Notes: generated by a model from the sequence alone, not told the origin. A DNA stretch of 56,697 bases from Paenibacillus sp. J5C2022 (GCF_025567625.1 NZ_JAOQJC010000049.1:1-56697), one strand, 5' to 3'. Positions 1 through 8,158 are shown, numbered from the stretch's first letter. Numbers and translations: made by a program.

Positions 1-315
1 GATGCTGGCACGCTTGTTAAGGGATTTGCGATTTATTGCCGGGTAGACGAACCCGAAAAAAGTGAAATATCGAATGCGAACAAGAAATAGACCGCCCTTG
101 GGGAATCCCCTCGGGACGGTCTATTGCTGTGTTCTTCTCTGAATATGATTGATAGGCCGCTTGCCCGCTTGATTTACCACAATAGCGTATTAATTTCCGG
201 CTTAGCGGAAACTGAAATTCTATATGGCGATTACACTAATCTCATGCTTCCGAAGCGAGTTTGCTTTGAAAACTTTTAGGTCGCTCATCTTCGATAGGCC
301 TCGATTGAGGCTTCC
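1..315. other. Left-edge intergenic stretch
   Basis: I see no supportable gene in these bases. The only structure is the hairpin at 86-125, listed separately. The stretch after it is AT-leaning and lies just downstream of the minus-strand aminotransferase. The open frames that cross into it are out-of-frame shadows of that gene. Confidence 0.6.
86..125. terminator. Long hairpin, probable bidirectional terminator
   Basis: The arms AATAGACCG (86-94) and CGGTCTATT (117-125) are exact complements, and an inner GGGG-AAT-CCCC hairpin extends the stem. No long T run follows on either strand. It lies 190 bp beyond the stop of the minus-strand aminotransferase and could also end a plus-strand gene off the left edge. 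Confidence 0.55.
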
Positions 316-1614
316 TCATTGCGCGGCTACTTCCGTAACGGCGCGATAGATCGTGTCGTACAGTTCTTCCAGATGCTCTTCCTCGATGCAGGAGAAGGCG
401 ACACGAAGGTCGTGCTGTCCCAAGGCGATGGTGCCGATGCCATACCGATCCAGCAGATGAGTGCGGACGGCTTCCGCAGTTACGCCGGAAAGCTTGAGAC
501 ACATGAAGTATCCGGAATTGAACGGATAGTAGCTCCACGCGTCACCGTAGCGGCCGCTGTCCAATAGTGACTTCACGCGAGCCGCTCTCCCTTTCATAAT
601 AGCGAATTTCTCTGCTTTCTGCTCCTCGAAAACCGGCGACTCCAGAGCATGCAACACGAATGTCTGGGACGGGTGCGGACCGCTGGAGATCGTCGCGCGA
701 ATTATGCCGAGGGTCTTCTGTTCCAGCGCAGTTAGCGCCGCTTCCGACGGTGAGGCGTAGGTGATGAAGCCGACCCGGAAGCCCCACACATATTCTTCCT
801 TCGTCGCACCGTCTACCTTGACAGCAAGCACTCTCGGGTGAAGGTCGGCCAGCTTGCCGAACAGGGATTCTTGCATGGAATCCTCGAAGAACAGTCCGAA
901 GTAGGCGTCGTCCGTAACGGCTACGACATTCACTCCTGCTTCCGCCGCATCGCGGATTGCGCCGATGATTTCCTCTCCTTCGCCCGGGCCGGGTGTGAAG
1001 CCGGTCGGATTGTTCGGGAAGTTCAGGATGACGATTGCCTTTCCTTTATCCTTCTGCGCCAGCAGTGCTTCCTTGAGCCCAACGCTGTTGAAGCGCATTT
1101 CCTCGTTATAGAGCGGATATTCCACAATAGCTGCACCTCGGCGAATGCCGAAGGTTAATTCGTAGTTCTCCCAGTTCTTGTCCGGTATGACTACAGCATC
1201 TCCGGCATCGGCGAATAAGTCCGCTACGATGCTCAGGCCGTGCGTCAGTGCGTTTGTCACGATGGGATTGCCGAATGGCTTTGATTTCAGAGACGGATTT
1301 TCCTTTATCATTTTCGAGCGCCAAGCACTGCGAAGCTGAGGCTTCCCGGCAGGCGGGGCGTATTCGTAAATATCTTTTGGATTGTAGCTGCTAAGCGTCT
1401 CTTGAATAAGCTTCAGATGCATCGGCTGGCCGCCTTCTGTAGCGATGCCGATCGTCGCATTGAACTTGTTCGCCTTTGCTTTCGCTTCTGCAGATTGGCT
1501 CAGGATGCCTTCCTTGGGGAAGTAGATGTCCCGTCCCAGCTTGGAGAGCATCTCGTAGACCGGATGTGCTTCCTTCTGCAGCGTATCATTTAATCCTTTG
1601 GCCAGTGGGTTCAT
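316..1614 (-). CDS. PLP-dependent class I/II aminotransferase
   Basis: A 432-residue fold-type I aminotransferase that would move an amino group between an amino acid and a 2-oxo acid, with pyridoxal phosphate bound covalently. Visible family marks are the NFPNNPTGF segment near residues 198-206, the DDAYFG segment that holds the cofactor ring, and DGATKEEYVWGFR, in which Lys272 should form the Schiff base. Length is normal for the family. The ATG at 1614 is chosen because MNPLA is a usual start, but an in-frame GTG at 1623 lies closer to the GGAGG. An extended -10 element sits upstream. The gene is divergent from an AraC-type regulator, which could control it. The substrate cannot be told from the sequence. 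Confidence 0.85.
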   Translation of the reverse strand: MNPLAKGLNDTLQKEAHPVYEMLSKLGRDIYFPKEGILSQSAEAKAKANKFNATIGIATEGGQPMHLKLIQETLSSYNPKDIYEYAPPAGKPQLRSAWRSKMIKENPSLKSKPFGNPIVTNALTHGLSIVADLFADAGDAVVIPDKNWENYELTFGIRRGAAIVEYPLYNEEMRFNSVGLKEALLAQKDKGKAIVILNFPNNPTGFTPGPGEGEEIIGAIRDAAEAGVNVVAVTDDAYFGLFFEDSMQESLFGKLADLHPRVLAVKVDGATKEEYVWGFRVGFITYASPSEAALTALEQKTLGIIRATISSGPHPSQTFVLHALESPVFEEQKAEKFAIMKGRAARVKSLLDSGRYGDAWSYYPFNSGYFMCLKLSGVTAEAVRTHLLDRYGIGTIALGQHDLRVAFSCIEEEHLEELYDTIYRAVTEVAAQ

Positions 1615-1664
1615 AATTGGCACTCATCCTCCAACTTATCAATCATTGTCTACTCATTCCAGCC

Positions 1665-1673
1665 ATTATAACA
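1665..1673 (-). promoter_or_regulatory. Extended -10 promoter of the aminotransferase gene
   Basis: On the minus strand this reads TGTTATAAT, a perfect -10 hexamer with the TGn extension. No good -35 lies 17 bp upstream, which extended -10 promoters tolerate. It is about 50 bp upstream of the start codon. Confidence 0.55.
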
Positions 1674-1744
1674 CTTTTGTGCGATCCCATCTATCTTCAT
1701 TGCAACTTCATTTCATGAATTTCACAAGAAGCTGCCGGCGGCTG

Positions 1745-1772
1745 TTGAACGTCACCTAATATAAATTATAAT
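1745..1772 (+). promoter_or_regulatory. Sigma-A promoter of the AraC-type regulator
   Basis: TTGAAC (1745-1750) and a perfect TATAAT (1767-1772) are separated by 16 bp. They lie just upstream of the GGGAGGGA ribosome site of the regulator gene. Confidence 0.7.
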
Positions 1773-1804
1773 AGAATGTAGAGCCTATGGAAGGGAGGGA
1801 GAAC

Positions 1805-2590
1805 ATGCTGCATTTGTCGCCTGACAAGCTCGTATTAATGCCTGCCTTTGCCAAAATATCATGCGAGCCCAATTGGCGCTGGGCGCGACGAGAGAAGCCG
1901 CTTGCCAATTTCGACTTGTTCTACGTATGGAGCGGCGAAGGAGAGGTGGAGGTGAACGGCACGCATTACGAGGTGGGACCGGGAAGCTGCTTTTTATTTC
2001 GCCCCGGTGACCATACCAGCGCTACGCATAATCCGCAGCGACCGCTTGTGCTGACCTATATTCACTTCGCAGCGGAAGGTCCCTTCCAGCATATTCCTCG
2101 TCGGTACCGCAAGCTGGAGGACAAGATCGATATGGAGTATATGCTTTCGAGATATGTACGGTTGTTCCTGGTGAAAACCTATGCGGCGCAGGAGGAAGCT
2201 AGGCTTATTCTGCTGCAGCTGCTTATCCATCTTCTGCGCGCCGACTTACAGGAGCCGGTCGAGAAGAAGGTCAGCAACCAGCTGACAGAAGCGATTCATG
2301 AGATCGCTAACTATATCGCCCAGCATCCCGGTATTCCGCATCGGGTGGAGGATCTGGCCGCGAGGGCGCAGCTCTCGCCGCGCTACTTCTCCATGAAGTT
2401 CAAGGAAATGATCGGCATGTCGGTTCAAAGCTATATGATCCGAACGCGCATCGAGCGCGCCCAGCATCTGCTCATGCATGCCGGAATGAACGTAACGGAA
2501 GTGGCAGATGCGCTGGGCTATCGCGATATCTTCTTCTTCAGCAGGCAGTTCAAGCAATATACGGGCAAGAGTCCTTCTGAATTGAGGTAG
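1805..2590 (+). CDS. AraC-family transcriptional regulator with cupin sensor domain
   Basis: A 261-residue regulator. The N-terminal half is a cupin-type ligand-binding domain (GEGEVEVNGTHYEVGPGSCFLFRPG is the typical double beta-strand pattern). The C-terminal 100 residues hold the two helix-turn-helix motifs of AraC/XylS proteins; DALGYRDIFFFSRQFKQYTGKSP is the hallmark second motif. Start: the ATG at 1805 has GGGAGG seven bases before it, whereas the earlier in-frame ATG at 1787 precedes that ribosome site and is unlikely. The gene is divergent from the aminotransferase and ends at a hairpin shared with psd. AraC/cupin proteins usually answer to sugars; the ligand here is unknown. Confidence 0.9.
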   Translation: MLHLSPDKLVLMPAFAKISCEPNWRWARREKPLANFDLFYVWSGEGEVEVNGTHYEVGPGSCFLFRPGDHTSATHNPQRPLVLTYIHFAAEGPFQHIPRRYRKLEDKIDMEYMLSRYVRLFLVKTYAAQEEARLILLQLLIHLLRADLQEPVEKKVSNQLTEAIHEIANYIAQHPGIPHRVEDLAARAQLSPRYFSMKFKEMIGMSVQSYMIRTRIERAQHLLMHAGMNVTEVADALGYRDIFFFSRQFKQYTGKSPSELR

Positions 2591-2633
2591 GACGAGCATC
2601 CCCGTGTCCGACAGAGGACATCATTACACAACA

Positions 2634-2676
2634 CTGCCCCCCGACGGCTAGAGTATGACTAGTCGCCGGGGGGCAG
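2634..2676. terminator. Bidirectional terminator between araC-type gene and psd
   Basis: CTGCCCCCCGACGGCTAG pairs with CTAGTCGCCGGGGGGCAG across a 7-base loop, giving a stem of about 18 bp with one mismatch. It lies between two convergent genes, 44 bp after the regulator and 18 bp after the psd stop. Confidence 0.8.
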
Positions 2677-2694
2677 TTCTGTTGATGTATGTTG

Positions 2695-3483
2695 TTAACG
2701 CTCGACAAGCTCTCCAAGCCGTTCGCCCATTCGAACCTTCGTTCCGGGCTGCAGATCGTCTCTTGGCACGAAGCTGTCGTCTTCCGTCAGAAGCACAACC
2801 GTGGAGCCGAATCGGAAGTAGGCAAGCTCATCGCCTCTGTTCATTCGCTCTCGCAACGGCAATACATATTGAATGCTGCTTACATTCATAGCGCCGACCT
2901 TCACGACTGCCGCTTCTCCGGCATCATGCTTGATGTAGGTGACAAGCCGTTCATTCCGGCTAAGCACTCGCTTCATATGCTGCAATCCGAAGTTGTTGAC
3001 GGGATAAACTTTTCCCGGGATAAGCTCCCTTTCCACGATTTGCCCCGAGACGGGCATATGGATGCGGTGATAATCCGTCGGACTCAGATAGAGGACGTAG
3101 TAATAACCGTCCATATAGTTTGTTGTACGCGGAGAACCGTTCAGCAGCTCATTAATGGTGTAGTTCTGCCCTTTCACATTGAGGATGGAGCCTTTCGTGA
3201 TGACTCCGGCACCTGTAATAAGAGCGTCTACCGGGCTGACAAGCGCGGATTCGCTCCCATGAATGTGCCGTGCATCAGGCTTCAATCGTCTAGTGAAAAA
3301 TTCATTTAACGTCGCATATTGCGAGAGCTCTTTCTCCGCTTCATTGACGTTGATACCGTATATTTTCGCGAAACGGGGAATCAGCATTCGGCTGGCGCTT
3401 GATTCGGCGAATTTGCCCGTGAGTTTGGAAATCCATTTGCGCGAGCTGAGCTCGGTCATGGCACGCAAGAGCCACTTGGTCAT
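2695..3483 (-). CDS. psd: Phosphatidylserine decarboxylase proenzyme
   Basis: A 262-residue membrane-associated enzyme that decarboxylates phosphatidylserine to phosphatidylethanolamine. It cleaves itself to form a pyruvoyl group. The cleavage site is the FGST motif with Ser227 near the C-terminus (most relatives have LGST or GGST), which would leave a small alpha chain of about 36 residues. The VSPVDA segment and SPTDYHRIHMP supply the conserved Asp and His of the self-cleavage triad. A GTGAGG ribosome site lies seven bases before the ATG. No pssA (phosphatidylserine synthase) is adjacent, although the two are often paired in Bacillus. Confidence 0.95.
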   Translation of the reverse strand: MTKWLLRAMTELSSRKWISKLTGKFAESSASRMLIPRFAKIYGINVNEAEKELSQYATLNEFFTRRLKPDARHIHGSESALVSPVDALITGAGVITKGSILNVKGQNYTINELLNGSPRTTNYMDGYYYVLYLSPTDYHRIHMPVSGQIVERELIPGKVYPVNNFGLQHMKRVLSRNERLVTYIKHDAGEAAVVKVGAMNVSSIQYVLPLRERMNRGDELAYFRFGSTVVLLTEDDSFVPRDDLQPGTKVRMGERLGELVER

Positions 3484-3808
3484 GTGATTGCCTCACGTCC
3501 TCTCTGTAAGGTATGGGATATGTATCATGAAGCTCAAGCAACAGTGTGCCATAATCGCCAGCCATAATCAATAGCCGCTGTCTTCCTAGCATACGCAGCT
3601 GAGCCCGGATAAGTTGCATCGGCTGCACATCTTGTTATGCTCTTCGCTTCTTGACGGCAGCGTTGCTTGTCGAATTCTGGTTCGTAATCGACATGTTGCG
3701 GACGGCAAGCGGTAATTGTGTAGATTGTTTGTAGAAGAATTGGGCTCGCTTGCTTCCCTTTCCCCCCATCCATTATGATGGAAGCAGACTTGGAAGGAGA
3801 GGCTAGAG
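3484..3808. other. Divergent intergenic region psd / HAD phosphatase
   Basis: This 325-bp gap separates two divergent genes. It holds the candidate promoter of the phosphatase gene at 3750-3779. A minus-strand open frame covers part of it (about 45 codons before it runs into psd in another frame), but it has no ribosome site, so I do not call it a gene. Confidence 0.5.
3750..3779 (+). promoter_or_regulatory. Candidate sigma-A promoter of the HAD phosphatase gene
   Basis: TTGCTT (3750-3755) and TATGAT (3774-3779) are separated by 18 bp. The AAGGAGAGG ribosome site follows about 15 bp later. Confidence 0.5.
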
Positions 3809-4486
3809 ATGAAACAAGATAGACTGTCGCAGCCGGATGCTGCCATATTCGACATGGACGGGACGTTGTTCGAGACCGACACCTTGTTAATACCGGTGCA
3901 CGAACGCGTATTCCGGACGTTGCGTGAAGAAGGCTTATACAGAGAAGAGACGCCTTCTGTGGACACCTTGCTGGGCTGCTTGGGAATGCTTCTGGAAGAC
4001 ATATGGCGTCAGGTGATGCCGGGCAGCACGGAAGAGGCGAGAAAGCGGGCCGATGAATTGCTGCTTCAGTACGAATTGGAAGGACTCGCGGCCGGGGAAG
4101 GCAGTCTGTACCCCCATGTGGAGCAGACGTTGCGCGTGTTGAAAACGCGGGGAGTAAAGCTGTTCGTCGCAAGCAATGGATTAGAACATTATGTGAAGGG
4201 CGTGGCACAGCATAGAGGGATTGCCCCGCTGTTCGACGGCATCTACAGCGCCGGGGAGTACGGCACGAGCAGCAAAGTCGATCTGGTCGCCCGCTTGTTG
4301 GCGGATCATGGTCTGCAATCGAGCCAGGTGTGGATGGTTGGCGACCGCTCCTCCGATGTGGAAGCAGGCAAGCGCAACGGCCTCGTATCGATCGGCTGCG
4401 CCTATGCCCGTTATGGCGATGGGGCTGAGCTGAGCGATGCAGACAGGCTGATTCATGATTTCAGACAATTGGTTGATGAACTATAG
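3809..4486 (+). CDS. HAD-superfamily phosphatase, phosphoglycolate phosphatase-like
   Basis: A 225-residue HAD hydrolase. Motif I is FDMDGT at residues 14-19 (Asp15 nucleophile, Asp17 acid/base). Motif II is VASNG, the motif III lysine is in SSKVD, and motif IV is GDRSSDVEAG, which binds magnesium. The helical cap between motifs I and II and the overall length match the phosphoglycolate/beta-phosphoglucomutase-like subgroup. A GGAAGGAGAGG ribosome site precedes the ATG. It stands alone, followed by a terminator. The sequence does not fix the substrate; relatives act on sugar phosphates, phosphoglycolate or pyrophosphate. Confidence 0.85.
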   Translation: MKQDRLSQPDAAIFDMDGTLFETDTLLIPVHERVFRTLREEGLYREETPSVDTLLGCLGMLLEDIWRQVMPGSTEEARKRADELLLQYELEGLAAGEGSLYPHVEQTLRVLKTRGVKLFVASNGLEHYVKGVAQHRGIAPLFDGIYSAGEYGTSSKVDLVARLLADHGLQSSQVWMVGDRSSDVEAGKRNGLVSIGCAYARYGDGAELSDADRLIHDFRQLVDEL

Positions 4487-4504
4487 GTTGTCGATTGCAA
4501 GTGG

Positions 4505-4553
4505 AGGGCTGTTCCGCTTCTGGTTCTGGTGAGCTGGAAGTGGAACAGCCCTT
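4505..4553 (+). terminator. Rho-independent terminator after the HAD gene
   Basis: AGGGCTGTTCC (4505-4515) pairs exactly with GGAACAGCCCT (4542-4552), followed by TTTATAATT. It lies 19 bp beyond the stop codon. Confidence 0.75.
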
Positions 4554-4711
4554 TATAATTACTGGTCTGTTGCGGCTGCTGGATAGCTTACCTCCTGGGC
4601 CGAAAACCTGGAAAGTGTGCGTGGACGGCGTATGAAGGGCTGGCACAAAGTTGGAGCGCGGGAAGTAGCTGGTTGGGAGGTTGCAGGGCATGTGGCATCG
4701 GCTGGTGGAGT
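4554..4711. other. Gene-free flank of the insertion sequence
   Basis: No gene is supportable here. Near 4653 the stretch TGGAGCGCGGGAAG resembles the core of the 51-bp repeats seen at 39421-39857 (TGGAGCGCCGGAAAG), so this may be a decayed repeat copy on the left side of the insertion sequence. Confidence 0.35.
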
Positions 4712-4760
4712 TGTCAATAAAAGTGCAGTTTGAAAACACCCTCATACAGAAATCCCGTTA

Positions 4761-5651
4761 CTAAGCTGCTTGTGACAGCATTCTTTCGCGATAAATAGCT
4801 GGAGGCCACCCCCCAGGATTAGAAGTGTAGATCCGCCGTCTGTTGTAGTAGACCATGATGTATCTGAAGATGATCGATTTTATATAGGCCATCGGATAGC
4901 GTTCCGTGTTGATCTTGTACAGCTTTTCTTTCTTTAGCGTAGCAAAAAAACTTTCCATCCTTGCGTTATCATAGCAACGCCCTGTACCACTCATGCTCTG
5001 AATGGCATCTCGTTTAGCTAGACATTCTCGGAAAGCATGGCTCGTGAATTGGCTGCCTCGATCGCTGTGGAAAATCATTCCGCGAGCATTTCTTGCTTTA
5101 CAAGCGTTCTCAAAGGCTTGGATGCAAAGCTCTTTGCGCATGTTGTCGTCCATGGCGAGGCCTACGATCTCTCCGTTGAAACAATCCAGTACCGCGGACA
5201 GATAGAGCTTGCCGTCTGAACAAGGGACTTCGGTAATATCCGATAGCCACTTTTGGTTGGGTGCTGAGGAGCTGAAGTCTCTCTGGATCAGATTCTCACT
5301 CTTTTGAGCTGCTTCATCCTCGCGTGTAATGCCGTTTGGATGACGCTTGGCTTTCTTCAGCAGGCCATGCTTCTTCATGATTCGGTAGACGGTGCTGTAG
5401 CTGGTCGTGATCTCTATTTGTGACAGCGCCAGCAGAATACGCTGGACACCGTAATTACGGTTGTCTTCATGCTCTCCAATGATGTCTTTGATTTTGACCA
5501 GAAGAAGTTGCTGCCGCTCCTGTTTGGGTGTGGGCTTCAAGCTACGGTAATAGCCCGATTCGCTAACAGCGAGTACCTCGCACATCTCCTTGACGGTCCA
5601 CTGATCCCGTCGCTCACGGATGTAAGCATAGAGCTGACATGCCTTTACCGC
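4761..5651 (-). CDS. IS3-family transposase OrfB (DDE integrase), made by -1 frameshift
   Basis: The catalytic half of the transposase, with a retroviral-integrase fold. The DDE triad is visible: SDITEV (first Asp), FHSDRGSQF (second Asp) and NARMESFFATLKKE (Glu). An N-terminal HTH_21-type segment precedes it. The first internal Met is at 5585, but the frame stays open to the A-rich stretch at the end of orfA and lies exactly in the -1 frame, so the full product should be an OrfAB fusion made by ribosomal slippage near GCAAAAG (about 5651-5657). Length is normal for the family. Confidence 0.88.
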   Translation of the reverse strand, partial: AVKACQLYAYIRERRDQWTVKEMCEVLAVSESGYYRSLKPTPKQERQQLLLVKIKDIIGEHEDNRNYGVQRILLALSQIEITTSYSTVYRIMKKHGLLKKAKRHPNGITREDEAAQKSENLIQRDFSSSAPNQKWLSDITEVPCSDGKLYLSAVLDCFNGEIVGLAMDDNMRKELCIQAFENACKARNARGMIFHSDRGSQFTSHAFRECLAKRDAIQSMSGTGRCYDNARMESFFATLKKEKLYKINTERYPMAYIKSIIFRYIMVYYNRRRIYTSNPGGWPPAIYRERMLSQAA

Positions 5652-5935
5652 TTCCGGTCTTTTGCGAAAAAACCGAGTGCGTCCTTGAGAATTTCATTCG
5701 CGCGTCGCAACTCGCCTATTTCTTTTTCTAATTCGATTTCACGCGCAGTCTTATCGGCAGATGCATAAGCGCGTCCGCTCCCGATATGCGCTCCGTCGCC
5801 GTGCAGGGTTCTTTGCTTTCTCCATCCCTGCAACTTATAGTAGGCTACGCCCAACTGCTCGGCGGCTTTCTTTGGTCCAATCTCATCGCTCATTCTTACT
5901 GCTTCGTCTTTGAATGCTTTGTCGTATCGATTCAT
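5645..5935 (-). CDS. IS3-family transposase OrfA (helix-turn-helix protein)
   Basis: A 96-residue protein with an N-terminal HTH_8/IS3-type DNA-binding domain (AFKDEAVRMSDEIGPKKAAE...LGVAYYKLQGWR) and a C-terminal leucine-zipper-like coil (EIELEKEIGELRRANEILKDAL), both typical of IS3 OrfA. Its last codons overlap the slippery run used to enter orfB. It would recognise the element ends. Confidence 0.88.
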   Translation of the reverse strand: MNRYDKAFKDEAVRMSDEIGPKKAAEQLGVAYYKLQGWRKQRTLHGDGAHIGSGRAYASADKTAREIELEKEIGELRRANEILKDALGFFAKDRKR

Positions 5936-6037
5936 TAGCTCTCATCCCCTCGTTAGCTTTCATTTTATTTCATACGAGGGTGTTTTTCGACTGCATTTTT
6001 ATCGTAGCACTCCATGGAGCGCGTAATGTGTGTACGT

Positions 6038-6424
6038 GCGAAATAGTGCAGGCTGCCTACACTGGAGCTCCAAAAAGGTGCGTGCGAGTAAAATAGTGCA
6101 GGCTGCCTACACTGGAGCTCCGAAAAGGTGCTGTGAGGTGAAATAGTGTAGGCCCCATACACTGGAGCTCCGAAAAGGTGCGTGAGAGGTAAAATAGTGC
6201 AGGCAGCATACACTAGAACTCCGAAAAGGTGCGTGCGAGGTAAAATAGTGTAGGCCCCATACACTGGAGCGCTGAAATGAGGCGCGCGCATGAAATAGTG
6301 CAGGCAGCATACACTAGAACTCCGAAAAGGTGCGTGTGTAGTGAAATAGTGTAGGCCGCCTACACTGAAGCTCCGAAGAGGTGAGTGTGAAGTGAAATAG
6401 TGCAGGCCCCATACATTAGAGCGC
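6038..6424. repeat. Tandem repeat array 1, about 8 units of 50-51 bp
   Basis: About eight contiguous units; the GCCTAC/GCATAC/CCATAC core recurs at 6055, 6105, 6155, 6206, 6257, 6307, 6358 and 6409. A typical unit contains AATAGTGTAGGC, then CATACACTGGAGCTCC, GAAAAGGTGCGTG and GAGGT. Some units carry a short perfect palindrome, for example AGTGTAGGC-C-GCCTACACT near 6348-6366. The mixed 50/51 spacing breaks any reading frame, so the array is not coding. It lies between the insertion sequence and the end of the YheC/D operon. Confidence 0.9.
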
Positions 6425-6447
6425 GCCGCGCGCGGCAAGGGCACAAG

Positions 6448-6491
6448 CAACGGCCTCGAAGTCTGCGGCTAAGCAGAATTCGAGGCCGTTG
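6448..6491. terminator. Terminator hairpin at the end of the YheC/D operon
   Basis: CAACGGCCTCGAA (6448-6460) pairs exactly with TTCGAGGCCGTTG (6479-6491). The hairpin lies immediately after the stop codon of the last gene of the minus-strand operon. It is not followed by a long T run. Confidence 0.7.
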
Positions 6492-6496
6492 TATAT

Positions 6497-7672
6497 TCAT
6501 TCAGGAGAAGAGGTGCCGGATGGCACGCGGTCATGTGCAATTCCCTCCGCGGATTCCTGAAGTCTGCTTCTATGCTGTCCGGCGTGGCGGATCTTCCATA
6601 GCGCGTATTGCAGCGGACGCTTGATAGCGTCGCGATAAGCTTCTTCCTCACCGGCGTGGCGGAATACTTCGCGAGCCGGCTTGGGATTGACCTCGATCAG
6701 CCAAATATGACCGCTGCGGTCGATGGCCAGATCAATGGCCAGCTCGCATAACGCATCGTAGCATTGCTCCAGATAAGCAGCGATATTCGTGCCGAGCAAG
6801 CTTACCTCCTGCTTTAATCTGGCGATGCTCTGCTCATCGTTGATCCAATGCCGCAGCAGGTACTCCATCTTGGCCGCGCGACCGCCGCCATGCAGATTGG
6901 CGGTAATGCTGCCGGGCGCGCCGATTCTTCCGGCGCAGCCGGTCATTTCCCAGCGGCCGTCGGCCCCTTTCTGCACCAGCAGCCTGTAGTCGTGAACGCG
7001 GCCGTTCATCAGCTTCAACTGAATGCCCTGCTGCACAATATATTTGGTGCTCTGCATATTCCAGCGCGACAGATAACTTCCCAGACCAGTCTGACTCACC
7101 TTGCAAGGCTGGATAATACGGCGAGAAGCATCGCGTCCCTGAATATGAACGGCTCCGCCGCTGAGCTTCTGAATGCGCAAGATGCCTCTGCCCCCGGTGC
7201 CGTTCACCGGCTTCAAGTACAGGAGGGCGTGCCTTCGCAGCATCTCGTGCACATCTTGCACGCTGTTGAAGAATCGGGTGCGCGGCAAGTAAGGGCGGAA
7301 GCGATCGTCCTTGGCCAGCACATTGTGAATCGTCCACTTGTTGCGAAGCGGACGGTTCAGGAAGTTGAGCTTCGCATACCGGGATCTGAACTTCAGCAGC
7401 TCATCATACCTGTGGGAACGCTGGATGCGGCATCGGTCGAATATGGCGTCCGGCATAGCCATCCATCTTCTGCGCCAGCTCCCTCTCCCGGGCTGGTAGA
7501 CATGGGCATGAATGCGATTCTGATTGTAATTGACGTCTTGCGGCGTGAAGACGACGACATCCAGTCCCAGCTTCTTTCCCTCGATCGTCATCATCCGGTA
7601 AATGCCGCGTTCCTCAAGCAAGCCGTTGTCATTGAGATAGAGGGTCAGGACGCCAAGCGTCGGCTGCGTCAT
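6497..7672 (-). CDS. YheC/YheD-family ATP-grasp protein 1 (short form)
   Basis: A 391-residue ATP-grasp protein of the YheC/YheD family, annotated in Bacillus as endospore coat-associated. ATP-grasp motifs are intact: the YLKPVNGTGGRGI nucleotide loop, YIVQQGIQL, DYRLLVQK, and IDLAIDRSGHIWLIEVNPKP with the metal-binding acid and Asn. It lacks the N-terminal beta domain of the longer paralogues. A basic tail follows the ATP-grasp core. It is the last gene of the operon; its ATG overlaps the stop of the GNAT gene (ATGA) and its ribosome site lies inside that gene. ATP-grasp enzymes usually ligate a carboxylate to an amine; the substrate here is not known. Confidence 0.85.
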   Translation of the reverse strand: MTQPTLGVLTLYLNDNGLLEERGIYRMMTIEGKKLGLDVVVFTPQDVNYNQNRIHAHVYQPGRGSWRRRWMAMPDAIFDRCRIQRSHRYDELLKFRSRYAKLNFLNRPLRNKWTIHNVLAKDDRFRPYLPRTRFFNSVQDVHEMLRRHALLYLKPVNGTGGRGILRIQKLSGGAVHIQGRDASRRIIQPCKVSQTGLGSYLSRWNMQSTKYIVQQGIQLKLMNGRVHDYRLLVQKGADGRWEMTGCAGRIGAPGSITANLHGGGRAAKMEYLLRHWINDEQSIARLKQEVSLLGTNIAAYLEQCYDALCELAIDLAIDRSGHIWLIEVNPKPAREVFRHAGEEEAYRDAIKRPLQYALWKIRHAGQHRSRLQESAEGIAHDRVPSGTSSPE

Positions 7673-8157
7673 ACTGGAGCTCCTCCTTCGAAACGAAGCG
7701 TCGGCTTGCCCGTCGGTCCCTTATGCATCGATACGGCTCTCATGCCGAACTTGAAGCAGAGCGCCATGCTTGCGGGATTGTCGGCGGCTACATAACAGGT
7801 CAGGCGGCCGAGACGGGAGAGCAGCGCATCCAGTATCGCCGATCCTGCACCGACTCCGCGAGCGGCAGGATGAATGACAATCATGCTGGCGTCTTCATCA
7901 TCGTCCGCTTCCCCGGCGCCAGAGCTATCGGCTTGCCTCGCAAAGCCAAGGCCGATAAGGCGATTCCCCGCTCGGACAGTAACGACTGCCGTGTCGCTGA
8001 GGCCGGAAGCATCCGCTCGCAGCCGTTCTCCGTCCAACCGGCGGAAGGCGTGAAGCGTAGCGGCCGTTATTCGCTTCTCTCCGAAGCGGGATGCGAACAT
8101 AACCAGTCTCCGCCGCCCGTTCCGCCATTCCTCAGGCGTCCACAGCTGCGTTTCCAT
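7669..8157 (-). CDS. GNAT-family N-acetyltransferase
   Basis: A protein of about 162 residues with the GNAT acetyl-CoA site: an IVIHPAARGVGAGSAILDALL stretch that holds the R-x-x-G-x-G/A loop, followed by YVAADNPASMALCFKFGMRAV. It would transfer an acetyl group to an amine. The start is ambiguous: ATG at 8157 lies just past the TAA of the upstream gene with a G-rich site before it, and a GTG at 8166 is also in frame. It sits inside an operon of five ATP-grasp genes and overlaps the next one by four bases, so it is probably co-translated and may act on the same substrate. That last point is inference. Confidence 0.82.
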   Translation of the reverse strand: METQLWTPEEWRNGRRRLVMFASRFGEKRITAATLHAFRRLDGERLRADASGLSDTAVVTVRAGNRLIGLGFARQADSSGAGEADDDEDASMIVIHPAARGVGAGSAILDALLSRLGRLTCYVAADNPASMALCFKFGMRAVSMHKGPTGKPTLRFEGGAPV

Positions 8158-8158
8158 A

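Larger units (their letters stand above)
4712..6007 (-). mobile_element. IS3-family insertion sequence
   Basis: An element of about 1.3 kb with two overlapping reading frames (orfA then orfB, minus strand). Imperfect terminal inverted repeats of about 32 bp lie at 4712-4743 and 5976-6007; roughly 24 positions match, and the inner part AACACCCTC is exact. No 3-4 bp target duplication is visible at these borders, so the outermost few bases are uncertain or have decayed. Both frames look intact, so the element may still be active. Its right end touches the first tandem repeat array. Confidence 0.85.

Noticed and set aside
3341..3628. A minus-strand frame reading through the psd start region
   Set aside because: Most of it overlaps psd in another frame, and no ribosome site precedes its first codons.
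5965..6450. A 161-codon minus-strand frame over array 1
   Set aside because: The repeated peptide shifts frame from unit to unit because spacing alternates between 50 and 51 bp, so there is no selection for a protein.
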